From assembly GCA_028290165.1 (NCBI GenBank), contig JAQGKJ010000107.1, forward strand, positions 1 to 13,440: DNA of 13,440 bases, read 5' to 3'. The position numbers were made by a program, and so were the translations under genes. This DNA is from Bradyrhizobium sp. (GTDB lineage: Bacteria > Pseudomonadota > Alphaproteobacteria > Rhizobiales > Xanthobacteraceae). Of this stretch, positions 6,270-13,407 are shown one piece after another. Below the pieces are notes generated by a model, which had not been told where the DNA came from, did not search any database, and worked only from the letters and a program-made list of their open reading frames with translations. Position 1 is the stretch's first letter, and each line of letters begins with the position of its first letter.

Positions 6270-7094
6270 ATGCTCCCCCAGTTGCTCCATCACTATGGCT
6301 TCGCGAGACTTTTTGCATCCGTAGTTTCGTCCGCGATTCTGCTGTTGGGACTGTGTAGCTGCCAGACCGCGGGCATGTCGGATATCACGGGGGCGCTGGG
6401 CGAGAAAACCGAGGCAGGCCGCGCCGCCGAGCCCGGCCATGACCTGGAATTTTATCGCGAACGCTTTCGCGCGAACCCCAAGGACGCCGACGCGGCGTTA
6501 CAATACGGAAAGGCGCTTCGCGCAGCGGGGCTGCGCTCCCAGGCGGTCGCGGTGCTGGAGCAAGCCTCCATCGCTAACCCCGGTGACAAGGCGCTTCTTG
6601 CCGGTTACGGGCGAGCGCTGGCGGACAATGGCAATTTTCAGCAGGCCTTCGATGTCCTCGGCCGCGCCCATAGCCCGGACGATCCCGATTGGCGGATCCT
6701 CTCGGTGCAGGGGACTGCGCTCGATCAACTCGGCCGATACGAGGAAGCACGGCAGTACTACGCGAGCGCGTTGAAAATCGCGCCCGAAGAACCCACAGTG
6801 CTGTCCAATCTCGGCCTTTCCTATGTCCTTTCAAAAGATCTGCCCAAGGCGGAGGAGACTTTGCGCCGCGCCAATAGCCACGCAGCCGCCGATCCGCGCG
6901 TGCGGCTGAATTTGGCGCTGGTGGTTGGGCTGCAGGGGCGTGTTGCCGAGGCCGAGAGCCTTGTAAAGGCCGATCGACCGCCCGAGGAAGCGGCGGCGAA
7001 CGTCGCTTACCTCAGGCGATTGCTGTCCCGGAAAGCGAATGCACATGCGGACGTGGACAAAATATTGGCGCCGGCTACCAAGCCGGCTGAATGA
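6270..7094 (+). CDS. tadD: Tad pilus assembly lipoprotein TadD (TPR protein)
   Basis: 274 residues. The N-terminus is a lipoprotein signal: a basic start, a hydrophobic core (about 13-28) and the lipobox L28-C-S-C31, so C31 would be lipidated. From about residue 46 to 250 the protein is a chain of tetratricopeptide repeats, with typical units such as ALQYGKALRAAGLRSQAVAV, YEEARQYYASALKIAPEEP and VLSNLGLSYVLSKDLPKAEE. In Tad systems TadD is an outer-membrane lipoprotein linked to assembly of the CpaC/RcpA secretin, acting like a pilotin. It faces the cpaE-cpaD-cpaC-cpaB operon tail to tail, which supports the name over a generic TPR protein. The ribosome site is weak. A CtrA-like site lies upstream. 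Confidence 0.85.
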   Translation: MLPQLLHHYGFARLFASVVSSAILLLGLCSCQTAGMSDITGALGEKTEAGRAAEPGHDLEFYRERFRANPKDADAALQYGKALRAAGLRSQAVAVLEQASIANPGDKALLAGYGRALADNGNFQQAFDVLGRAHSPDDPDWRILSVQGTALDQLGRYEEARQYYASALKIAPEEPTVLSNLGLSYVLSKDLPKAEETLRRANSHAAADPRVRLNLALVVGLQGRVAEAESLVKADRPPEEAAANVAYLRRLLSRKANAHADVDKILAPATKPAE

Positions 7095-7136
7095 CGGCAA
7101 CGAAGGGGCATCGGGTCCTCCGGCGGTGATCCGACA

Positions 7137-7177
7137 GGCCTTGCCAAAGGCCGCGGTGCGCCACGCTAGGCCTTTTT
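7137..7177. terminator. Candidate terminator between convergent tadD and cpaE
   Basis: Two overlapping hairpins can form. One is GGCCTT-GCCA-AAGGCC (7137-7152). The other pairs AAAGGCC (7146-7152) with GGCCTTT (7169-7175) and continues into T7177, giving a short T run on the + strand. The second hairpin reaches into the last codons of cpaE. It fits termination of the tadD transcript; activity in the other direction is less convincing because only three T follow. Confidence 0.4.
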
Positions 7178-8437
7178 GGCGCGCAACTTCCGGATGATTG
7201 GCGACAGGAACGAACCCCGCGGCCTTTTGGTTTCGCCGCGACCGGTCAACTGTTGCGCGATCTGCAGAAACATCTTGGTGGTGCGATGATTGGCGGAGAT
7301 TTCCGCGATCATCTGGCCGTTGTTGGCCGCGGTACCGAACAATCGCGAATCGAAGGGGATAGAAGCGATCGGTGGGGTCTCGATGGTCTTGGTGAAACCG
7401 CGCGCGTCGATTTCCGGGCGCTTCGGCATGCGGACCTGGTTGAGACAATATAGCGGCGGCCGGTCGTTGGGCCGTGCCGATTTCAGCGTATTCAGCATGT
7501 TCCTTGTATTGCGGAGGTTGGCGAGGTCCGGCTCGGCAACGATCAAGATATCGTCCGCGCCGGCCAGAATGCGCTTGGTCCATCCCGACCACTGGTGCGG
7601 AACGTCGAGCACGATGCAGGGCGTCGTCAGGCGAAGCGTGTCGAAGATCGAGTCGAAGGCCTCGGCGCCGAAGTCGTAAACCCGATCGAGGGACGCCGGC
7701 GCCGCCAGCAGGCTGAGGTGGTCGGTGCACTTCGCGAGCAAGCGCTCCATGACAGTGGTATCGAGCCGCTCGGCCGAAAAGACCGCATTGGCGATACCCT
7801 GTAATGGATCCTGATTGTAATCGAGACTGGCAGTGCCGAAGGCGAGGTCGAGATCGATGACGACGGAATCCAGCGCGAGATCGCGCGCGACGGCCCAGGC
7901 GACGTTGTGGGCGATGGTGGATGCGCCGACGCCGCCCTTTGCGCCGACGATGGCGATGATCCGGCCGAGCGCTACGGCCTCCGACGCCGAGAACAGACTG
8001 CAAATCGAGCGCACCACGTCCAGCGGGATGACCGGCCCAATGACGTAGTCGCTGACGCCGCGACGCACGAGCTCGCGATAGGGCGCGGTATCGTGCGCGG
8101 TACCGATCACGACGACGCGGGTTCCGGGATCGCATACGGTTGCGAGTTCATCTAGGCCGGCGAGGATATCGCTGCTGCCTTCGGTCTCCAGGATGATCAC
8201 GTTCGGCGTAGGCACGCTGTGATAGGTATCGATGGCGGTTGCCACGCCGCCCATTTTGACCGTGAGATGGGCCTTGCCGAGACGACGGTCTTCGCTCGCC
8301 GACTGCACGGCGGTTGCGGTTTCCACGGTCTCGCAAAAGGCCTGCACCGACACGCGAGGTGCCGGAGCGATGTAGTCGTCGGCGGCCGCCGCGGCGTCCG
8401 GCTGCTGTTCGGAATTGTGGCGGGCGTGTCTGATCAT
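7166..8437 (-). CDS. cpaE: Tad pilus assembly protein CpaE (MinD/ParA-like ATPase with pseudo-receiver domain)
   Basis: 423 residues. CpaE/TadZ proteins localise the Tad machinery to its place in the cell, often a pole. Residues about 55-150 form a receiver-like domain that lacks the phospho-acceptor aspartate: beta-3 reads NVIILETEG, with E84 where Asp would be. This is followed by DPGTRVVVIGTAHD and REL..RGVSDYVIGP, typical of CpaE. The ATPase domain begins with the deviant Walker A GAKGGVGAST (165-174), with both the early K167 and a GG pair. It continues with VVIDLDLAFG (192-201) and CIVLDVPHQW, where MinD has its Walker B strand. The C-terminus is basic. The gene overlaps cpaD by four bases (ATGA), indicating translational coupling. 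No cpaF/tadB/tadC follows; tadD converges instead. Confidence 0.92.
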   Translation of the reverse strand: MIRHARHNSEQQPDAAAAADDYIAPAPRVSVQAFCETVETATAVQSASEDRRLGKAHLTVKMGGVATAIDTYHSVPTPNVIILETEGSSDILAGLDELATVCDPGTRVVVIGTAHDTAPYRELVRRGVSDYVIGPVIPLDVVRSICSLFSASEAVALGRIIAIVGAKGGVGASTIAHNVAWAVARDLALDSVVIDLDLAFGTASLDYNQDPLQGIANAVFSAERLDTTVMERLLAKCTDHLSLLAAPASLDRVYDFGAEAFDSIFDTLRLTTPCIVLDVPHQWSGWTKRILAGADDILIVAEPDLANLRNTRNMLNTLKSARPNDRPPLYCLNQVRMPKRPEIDARGFTKTIETPPIASIPFDSRLFGTAANNGQMIAEISANHRTTKMFLQIAQQLTGRGETKRPRGSFLSPIIRKLRAKKA

Positions 8438-9174
8438 TTGCCGGTATCGCTGAGTTTGGCTCTCTCGGTCTCGGGATAGAGCGTCGTGGTGGGTTCGCCT
8501 TTGCGATATTTTTCGAAGCCTGCCGTGCGCCGCGCCGTATAGGCGGGCGTCTCAGGCCGCGGCTGCTCAAGGTCCGCCGGATTGTCGATCATCGCCGCCA
8601 TGTTGCGCTGGGTGGCGCAGCCAAAATTGTAGTACGGCTTGTTATCGGAATAGCTCTTGTCCAGCAGCGAGGGTCCAAGATCCTCCGGCCACAGACCGCA
8701 AGGTCCGGCAACCGCCGCAATCCTTGGATAACTCAGCCTGATCGTCGCGAACGTTCGCGGGTCGTCCGGATGGTAGTGACGCACGGCAATTCCGCGTGGA
8801 GGCACGCCACTTGCCGCAAGCAGCGCCTTGACTTCCCGGAATGAACTCTCCGCCGCCCGTGCGTTCGGCGTATCGACCGGCACATCGACGACAATCGCAC
8901 CGGTTCCTTCGCGAACCCATGTCTGGGCCAGTCCCAGGACGTCGGCGCGTTGCGAAGCGGACAGGCCGCCGCGGGCGTGACCGACGAAAATGACGATGGA
9001 GCGGTTGGCTTCCTCGATCGCGATCGGATGACGCGCGCGGTAATCGTCGGGAACGCTCGCTGTGACGACTTCGGTGTTGGTATATGTACAGGCGCCCAGC
9101 GCGGCTGAGAGGCCAACGAGCGCGCCTAGCAGGCGCAGGGTGCGATGGCGATCGACCGGTGTTGTGTTTGTCAT
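8434..9174 (-). CDS. cpaD: Tad pilus assembly lipoprotein CpaD
   Basis: 246 residues from ATG 9174. The start follows GAGGA (9182-9186, read on the - strand) at seven bases. The alternative in-frame ATG at 9195 adds seven residues and has no comparable site. The mature protein begins at C29 of the lipobox L-G-A-C after a clear hydrophobic segment (about 13-25). CpaD is a periplasmic or outer-membrane lipoprotein of Tad systems associated with the CpaC secretin. Conserved stretches are DYRARHPIAIEEAN, VRHYHPDDP, GPCGLWPEDLG and the cysteine-containing NFGCATQRNMAAMIDNPADL near the end, the last being a hallmark of the family. It lies 39 bases behind cpaC and overlaps cpaE by four bases, so it is part of one operon. 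Confidence 0.93.
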   Translation of the reverse strand: MTNTTPVDRHRTLRLLGALVGLSAALGACTYTNTEVVTASVPDDYRARHPIAIEEANRSIVIFVGHARGGLSASQRADVLGLAQTWVREGTGAIVVDVPVDTPNARAAESSFREVKALLAASGVPPRGIAVRHYHPDDPRTFATIRLSYPRIAAVAGPCGLWPEDLGPSLLDKSYSDNKPYYNFGCATQRNMAAMIDNPADLEQPRPETPAYTARRTAGFEKYRKGEPTTTLYPETERAKLSDTGK

Positions 9175-9181
9175 CGTTCTG

Positions 9182-9186
9182 TCCTC
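9182..9186 (-). promoter_or_regulatory. Shine-Dalgarno GAGGA that selects the cpaD start
   Basis: Read on the - strand, GAGGA lies seven bases before ATG 9174. It falls inside the extra seven codons that an ATG at 9195 would add, so the shorter start is preferred. Confidence 0.6.
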
Positions 9187-9213
9187 GTCCCGCATGGGTC
9201 GGGCCGCCCCGTC

Positions 9214-10686
9214 TCAGTCAATGATGAAGCCGAAGTTGCCCTGGTAGCTTCCAGCAACCGGTTCGACGCGGCCGGAAATGCCGTAGATCCGGTTGATCTG
9301 GGCCAACAAAGTCGTTTGGGAATCCGACGCAGGCGCAAACCCGTCATCGGGACGTGACAGCTCTTTCTGCGCAACCGCCCGAACAACATAAGGCGTCACC
9401 AGAACCATCAATTCGGTTTCGTTGTTGACGAAGTCCTGGCTCCGGAAAAGCCCGCCAAGGATGGGCAACGCGTCCAGACCGGGCAATCCGTTGATGGCCT
9501 GCTTGGTCTGTTGCTGGATCAAGCCGGCCATCGCCATGGAGCCGCCCGACGGGATTTCCAGCGTGGTCTCCGCGCGTCGCGTCCGGATCGAGGGGATGGT
9601 GATGGAATTCGTCGTGGTCGTGGTGAGCGCCTGCGACACCGTGATCGAGTTGTCGCTCGACAATTCGGATACTTCGGTCATCACCCGCAGGCTGATCCGG
9701 CCCTCGCTCAGCACCACCGGCGTGAAGTTCAGCGAAATACCGAATTTCTTGTAGCTGATTTGGGTCGTACAGACATGCGTGGTGGGGTCGCAGGAATAAC
9801 CTGCCGGAATCGGAAATTCGCCGCCGGCGATGAAGGTCGCGGACTCGCCCGAGATCGCCGTGAGATTGGGCTCGGCCAGTGTGCGCACGACGCCCGCGCT
9901 TTCCATCGCGCGCATGGTTGCGGTGACCGATGGCAGACCCTTGGTCAGGGCCGAAACGCCAAGGCCGTTCTCGGCGACAAGCGGAGCGCCATGGGCGGTG
10001 AACGGATTGCTGTTGTTGAAGTTTACGACCGCGGTGCCGTAATTCATGCTGGCGCTGAGATCGACCCCCATCTGCTTGATGATGTCGCGCCGCACTTCGG
10101 CGACCGTGACCTTCAGCATCACCTGATCGCGGCCCCGGACCGCGATCGAGTTGACGACCTTGTCGGCGCCACCGACCAGCCGCGCCGCGAGATCGCCCGC
10201 TTGCTGGGCCTCGATCGGGCTGGATACCGAACCGGTCAGGATCACGCCTTCGCCGACGCCCTCGATCTGGATTCCCGGCATCGATTGCCGCAACGCGGCG
10301 CGCACGCCGTTGAGGTCGCGTTTGACCGCGATGTCATACGCCGCAATCTGCTGGCCTTCGGCATCGAAGAAGACGACGTTGGTCTGACCAACCGCCGCGC
10401 CGATGATGTAGGCGCGCTGCGGAGAGCGGATGACAGCGTTGGCAATTTTGGGATCGGCGACCAGCACATCTTTGACATCGCGCGGCAAATCGACGATCAC
10501 GGATTTACCGACCCCGAGCGCAAGAAAGCGTACCTTCGCTGCTGCGGCGCCGGCGATAAACGGTGTTTGCTCGGCCGCCACCACGGGCGTCAGGGCCGGA
10601 TTAAGCGTCAGCGCCACCAGCGCCGAAAACGACAGGGCGCGGACCACCAAGGTCCGGATCGTCGGCTGATTTCCCCAGCTTTTCAT
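9214..10686 (-). CDS. cpaC: Tad pilus secretin CpaC (type II/III secretion system family)
   Basis: 490 residues, the outer-membrane channel through which the Flp pilus passes. It has a signal peptide (about 1-38) and then an N-terminal pilus-assembly domain (about 55-125) with VIVDLPRDVKDVLVADP. A BON/secretin N-domain region follows (about 126-185, GVILTGSV). The secretin domain spans about 200-435, with LAEPNLTAISGESATFIAGGE, ISLNFTPVVLSEGRISLRV, ALTTTTTNSITIPSIRTRR and LPGLDALPILGGLFRS. The tail (440-490) is characteristic of CpaC. C299 and C306 sit six residues apart in the secretin domain and could form a small disulfide loop. AAGGA (10695-10699 on the - strand) lies eight bases before the ATG. 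It sits 18 bases behind cpaB in the same operon. Confidence 0.95.
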   Translation of the reverse strand: MKSWGNQPTIRTLVVRALSFSALVALTLNPALTPVVAAEQTPFIAGAAAAKVRFLALGVGKSVIVDLPRDVKDVLVADPKIANAVIRSPQRAYIIGAAVGQTNVVFFDAEGQQIAAYDIAVKRDLNGVRAALRQSMPGIQIEGVGEGVILTGSVSSPIEAQQAGDLAARLVGGADKVVNSIAVRGRDQVMLKVTVAEVRRDIIKQMGVDLSASMNYGTAVVNFNNSNPFTAHGAPLVAENGLGVSALTKGLPSVTATMRAMESAGVVRTLAEPNLTAISGESATFIAGGEFPIPAGYSCDPTTHVCTTQISYKKFGISLNFTPVVLSEGRISLRVMTEVSELSSDNSITVSQALTTTTTNSITIPSIRTRRAETTLEIPSGGSMAMAGLIQQQTKQAINGLPGLDALPILGGLFRSQDFVNNETELMVLVTPYVVRAVAQKELSRPDDGFAPASDSQTTLLAQINRIYGISGRVEPVAGSYQGNFGFIID

Positions 10687-10704
10687 GTCGAGCGTCCTTC
10701 CCAG

Positions 10705-11505
10705 TCACTTCTGTGTCGTCGTCGAACTTGGAACGCCGTAGCGAACCACGTTGACGCCATCGCCCTGCTTCGGGGCTGCTTGATCGTCGGTTTTGTTCTC
10801 GACCATGTTGACATCGGTAATGCTGCGCAGTGCCAGCGCCAGCGTGCCGGCCTGGCGCGCGCGGGCGAGCGTCTCGGCCTGTTCGGGCTTCAGCTCAAGC
10901 GTGACGGTCTTGCCGACCACGGTGTTCTGGCCGTCTTTTTCCTTGGGCGCCTGATCGATCGCGAGAACGCGAACATTCGACAGGATGATTTCCGAGTTGA
11001 TGACGTCGGGTGCGCCGGAACGGGTGGGATTCTTGTCGCGCTTCGAAATGATCACATAGACCCGATAGTTCGGCAGGATAAAGCCGCCGGAGCCGGACTC
11101 AGTCGAGATTTCGGTCGAGATGGCGCGCATGCCGGTGGGCAGGATTGCCGCCATGAAGCCGGAGCCATTGGCCCTGACCAGCTTCAGCTCGCGGATCGGT
11201 TCGCCCGCGATGAATGGCGCGCGCGCGATCGAGCCGGCGATCTCGGTGGTCGCATCGGGGTGTTCGTTGCGGCGAATGAAGCCGCTGCTTGCGGTCGCCG
11301 CCGGCCAGCTCTGCCACTGCAGGTCTCCGGCCGCGACGGTTTGGCCAAGGCCGATGTCGGACCTGGCGACGAGAACGTCGACGGTTTGCAGTTGGGCAAC
11401 CGGCTCAGCCGGCACAGACTTGTTGTCAGATCCGCTCGCAAGATAAGCGGCAACGCCGCCGGCACTGAGCGCGATGGTCAGGACGACAATGCGTGCGGTA
11501 TACAT
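10705..11505 (-). CDS. cpaB: Tad pilus assembly protein CpaB (RcpC-like, SAF domain)
   Basis: 266 residues from ATG 11505. It has one N-terminal membrane segment (ARIVVLTIALSAGGVAAYL), then a SAF domain (about 40-105: VDVLVARSDIGLGQTVAAGDLQW, then GEPIRELKL). A CpaB/RcpC core follows, with GMRAISTEI, GGFILPNYRVYVI and VVGKTVTLELKPEQAETLARARQAGTL in order. This periplasmic protein works with the secretin, and the SAF fold may bind peptidoglycan. The open frame can also begin at GTG 11514, three codons earlier. ATG 11505 is chosen because it gives the usual short n-region before the membrane helix, and a weak GAAG lies just before it. It is the first gene of the cpaBCDE operon; no pilin or prepilin peptidase gene precedes it. 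Confidence 0.9.
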   Translation of the reverse strand: MYTARIVVLTIALSAGGVAAYLASGSDNKSVPAEPVAQLQTVDVLVARSDIGLGQTVAAGDLQWQSWPAATASSGFIRRNEHPDATTEIAGSIARAPFIAGEPIRELKLVRANGSGFMAAILPTGMRAISTEISTESGSGGFILPNYRVYVIISKRDKNPTRSGAPDVINSEIILSNVRVLAIDQAPKEKDGQNTVVGKTVTLELKPEQAETLARARQAGTLALALRSITDVNMVENKTDDQAAPKQGDGVNVVRYGVPSSTTTQK

Positions 11506-11805
11506 ACGCTTCACTATCTACTTTAACGCCGCAATGTCTGGACGACACGCGGCGGCAGCCTCGCCTACATGCATGACTAAGCAGCAAAGGTATAAGGGAA
11601 CTTGCGGGGCGCGGGAGTTTGCCGAAAGCAGGTGAGGGATTTGTCCGCATGGTGAACGGAGCGTTATCGTTCGAGCGACGAACCCGCAAAATCCAGGTGG
11701 CCCGTATCGGCTGATCGAAACGTCCGGGTTCACCGGCAATGGCTTGGAGATCGAACGAGCGGTGACTTTCTGCGCTTAGCGCAATGCAGAACTGTCGTTG
11801 CGCGC
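11506..11805. other. Non-coding region between cpaB and the metC terminator
   Basis: No convincing gene is present; short open frames on the - strand here have no ribosome site or recognisable product. It must hold the promoter of the cpaBCDE operon, but I found no strong -35/-10 pair on the - strand. A CTTATACC (about 11588-11595, - strand) is the best -10-like match and lacks a good -35. A GTTCG-N5-CGAAC dyad lies at 11669-11683. Confidence 0.5.
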
Positions 11806-11807
11806 AA
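11768..11807. repeat. Cluster of small dyads beside the metC terminator
   Basis: TTCTGC (11768-11773) pairs with GCAGAA (11786-11791). Nested in it is TGCGC-TTA-GCGCA (11771-11783), and shortly after comes the perfect ten-base palindrome TTGCGCGCAA (11798-11807). The elements are adjacent to the intrinsic terminator of metC. They may be operator sites for the divergent-facing cpaB promoter region, or a secondary terminator structure. Function unknown. Confidence 0.35.
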
Positions 11808-11840
11808 AAAGCTGTCCGCTTCCTTCGGAAATGGCGGACA
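11806..11840 (-). terminator. Intrinsic terminator of metC
   Basis: Read on the - strand: TGTCCGC (11840-11834), a three-base bulge, TTCC, loop GAA, GGAA, then GCGGACA (11819-11813), GC, and a run of five T (11810-11806). The seven-base outer stem and four-base inner stem, with the T run two bases behind, make a classical rho-independent terminator. It begins 34 bases beyond the metC stop codon. Confidence 0.78.
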
Positions 11841-11873
11841 TAGCGTGGACGCGCTTTGCCTTACGAGTCCAGG

Positions 11874-13067
11874 CTACGCAGCGTTGAACGCCGCAAACCC
11901 GCGCTCGAGATCGGCCTTGAGATCTCCGACATCCTCCAGCCCGATATGCAGCCGCAAGGTCGGGCCGCCCGGCGCCCATTTGGTGGCCGTGCGGTAGCCC
12001 TCGCAGTCGAAGGGAATAACGAGGCTCTCGAAGCCGCCCCAGGAATAGCCCATGCCGAACAATTTGACGGTGTCGAGCAGGGTATCGACGGCCTTTTGCG
12101 GCGCGGGCTTGAGAACGATACTGAACAGGCCGGAGGCGCCGCTAAAATCCCGCTTCCAGATCGCATGCCCCGGATCGTTTTCGAGGGCGGGATGCAGCAC
12201 CCTGATGACCTCGGGCCGCGTCGCGAGCCATCGCGCCATTTCAAGCCCGGACCGGTGATGCTGTGCCAGCCGCACTGCGAGCGTGCGCAAACCACGGAGC
12301 GCCAGAAACACGTCGTCCGGCCCGGCGCAGACGCCGAGCAGCTGGATCGCTTCGGCAATCAAGGGCCAGGCCTTGGCGTTCGCCGAAATCGTTCCGAACA
12401 TGATGTCGGAATGGCCACCGATATATTTGGTCGCGGCCTGTATGCTGATATCGACGCCTTGCTCCAGCGAGCGGTGATACAGCGGGGTCGCCCAGGTGTT
12501 GTCGTCGATCACAAGCGCGCCGCGCGCATGCACGACCGAAGCGATCGCGGGAATGTCTGGCATTTCGAAGGTTTGCGATCCCGGCGCTTCGGCCAGCACC
12601 GCCCTGGTATTGGGCTTGAACAGCTCGCCGATGCCGGCGCCGATCAACGGATCGAAATAAGTGGTCTCGACGCCATAACGGGCAAGCATGCCGTTGCAGA
12701 AGTTTCGCGTCGGGCGGTAGGCGTTGTCGCAAACCAGCAGATGGTCGCCTGACTTAAGCACCGCGAGCAGAGTGGTGGTAATCGCCGCCAGGCCTGAAGG
12801 CGCGATACCGACGCCGGCGCATTGCGGGCCTTCGAGCGCCATCAGCGCCTGCTGCAACGCCTTGGTGGTCGGCGTCCCCCGTCGGCCATACTGGAACTCG
12901 CCGCGATGGGCATGCAGGTCGTTCGCGGTCGGATAGAGCACGGTGGAACCACGGACCACCGGCGGATTGACGAATCCTTTCTGGGCCTTGGTGTCACGGC
13001 CCGCGGTTACCAGCGTGGTTTCCGGCCTTTGCGGGTTCGACCGCCCGTCGTCGTTTGAAGAACTCAT
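11874..13067 (-). CDS. metC: Cystathionine beta-lyase (PLP-dependent)
   Basis: 397 residues, Cys/Met-metabolism PLP enzyme family. Cystathionine beta-lyase cleaves cystathionine to homocysteine, pyruvate and ammonia in the cytoplasm, the step before methionine synthase. The pyridoxal lysine is K214 in QAATKYIGGHSDIMFGT. The phosphate-binding Tyr-Gly-Arg near the start (YGRRGTPTT, about 60-68), the cofactor-ring aspartate in VIDDNTWATP (about 186-195) and the C-terminal LRLHIGLEDVGDL are all present. The MetC-like features WGGFESL and PSGLAAI support beta-lyase over gamma-synthase, although activity cannot be proven from sequence. An open frame continues 38 codons upstream to 13181, but that part is basic and unlike the family. 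ATG 13067 gives the normal length, with only a weak GGA ribosome site. Confidence 0.9.
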   Translation of the reverse strand: MSSSNDDGRSNPQRPETTLVTAGRDTKAQKGFVNPPVVRGSTVLYPTANDLHAHRGEFQYGRRGTPTTKALQQALMALEGPQCAGVGIAPSGLAAITTTLLAVLKSGDHLLVCDNAYRPTRNFCNGMLARYGVETTYFDPLIGAGIGELFKPNTRAVLAEAPGSQTFEMPDIPAIASVVHARGALVIDDNTWATPLYHRSLEQGVDISIQAATKYIGGHSDIMFGTISANAKAWPLIAEAIQLLGVCAGPDDVFLALRGLRTLAVRLAQHHRSGLEMARWLATRPEVIRVLHPALENDPGHAIWKRDFSGASGLFSIVLKPAPQKAVDTLLDTVKLFGMGYSWGGFESLVIPFDCEGYRTATKWAPGGPTLRLHIGLEDVGDLKADLERGFAAFNAA

Positions 13068-13081
13068 GCGTCCGCCGCCAC

Positions 13082-13095
13082 CAAAAGACCTTTTG
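13082..13095. promoter_or_regulatory. Perfect dyad in the metC leader
   Basis: CAAAAG-AC-CTTTTG is a perfect 6+2+6 inverted repeat 14-28 bases upstream of the metC ATG. A two-base centre argues against a stable hairpin, so an operator is more likely. It would lie inside the transcribed leader if the promoter listed at 13154-13181 is right. Confidence 0.35.
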
Positions 13096-13119
13096 CCGCA
13101 GCCACGACGCACTCGCAGG

Positions 13120-13135
13120 CCCGCCGGACGGCGGG
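13120..13135 (-). promoter_or_regulatory. GC hairpin in the metC leader
   Basis: On the - strand CCCGCC and GGCGGG form a six-base all-GC stem closed by a four-base loop (GTCC). It falls between the proposed promoter and the start codon. No T run follows, so it may affect translation or mRNA stability rather than end transcription. It shows no resemblance to a known methionine riboswitch class. Confidence 0.3.
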
Positions 13136-13153
13136 TTCGGGCTGTGTTAGTTA

Positions 13154-13181
13154 ATAACAGGACACAGAAGAGGGCCGTCAA
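13154..13181 (-). promoter_or_regulatory. Candidate sigma-70 promoter of metC
   Basis: On the - strand TTGACG (13181-13176, five of six consensus bases) is followed after 16 bases by TGTTAT (13159-13154, four of six). An alternative -10, TATTAA, lies three bases further on. Transcription would start near 13147 and give a leader of about 80 bases. Confidence 0.45.
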
Positions 13182-13299
13182 CCCCTTGACCCGGCTCGCC
13201 AGTCGTTCTGTGATGCGCGCCAGCTATTCCGTCGCCGCACGTTGAGGGGCCTGCCGCGACCTTCGATCCATCGCTCGACCAGTCTTTACGTGTTGAACT

Positions 13300-13310
13300 G
13301 CCTGTCAGGC
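13300..13310. promoter_or_regulatory. Small palindrome upstream of the gene at 13408
   Basis: GCCTG-T-CAGGC is a perfect 5+1+5 palindrome about 100 bases before the ATG at 13408. Its position and symmetry fit an operator for a dimeric regulator. Such short palindromes also occur by chance in GC-rich DNA. Confidence 0.25.
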
Positions 13311-13407
13311 TGGTGTTTGCAGCAATGGATCATGAGGGTTGGCCCTTCAGCGTACACGATGATGATAGTCAAAAAACGTTCCCGGACGACCCTTGAAAGG
13401 CTTTGCC

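Larger units (their letters stand above)
13068..13407. other. Divergent intergenic region between metC and the gene at 13408
   Basis: These 340 bases should carry the promoters of both flanking genes. No credible gene was found. On the metC side are a promoter candidate and two dyads, listed separately. On the + side the best -35/-10-like pair is TTGGCC (13339-13344) and GATGAT (13361-13366) at 16 bases, four of six matches each, which is weak. A short palindrome lies upstream of it. Confidence 0.5.

Noticed and set aside
9511..11526. 671-codon open frame on the + strand, longer than either gene opposite it.
   Set aside because: It lies entirely antisense to cpaC and cpaB, which have clear families and ribosome sites. 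Its product is a low-complexity mix rich in Arg, Gly, Asp and His with no recognisable domain, as expected from GC-rich codon structure.
11588..11600. TATAAG on the + strand as a -10 element.
   Set aside because: No matching -35 is present and no + strand gene follows; it lies in the cpaB upstream region.
13068..13181. N-terminal extension of metC by 38 residues.
   Set aside because: The extra residues are basic and unlike the family. ATG 13067 gives normal length, and the proposed metC promoter overlaps the extended start.
13068..13260. SAM-II type riboswitch upstream of metC, expected in some rhizobial methionine genes.
   Set aside because: Reading the - strand I could not find the conserved SAM-II core or its pseudoknot pairing. 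A covariance-model search (cmsearch against the SAM-II model) would settle it.
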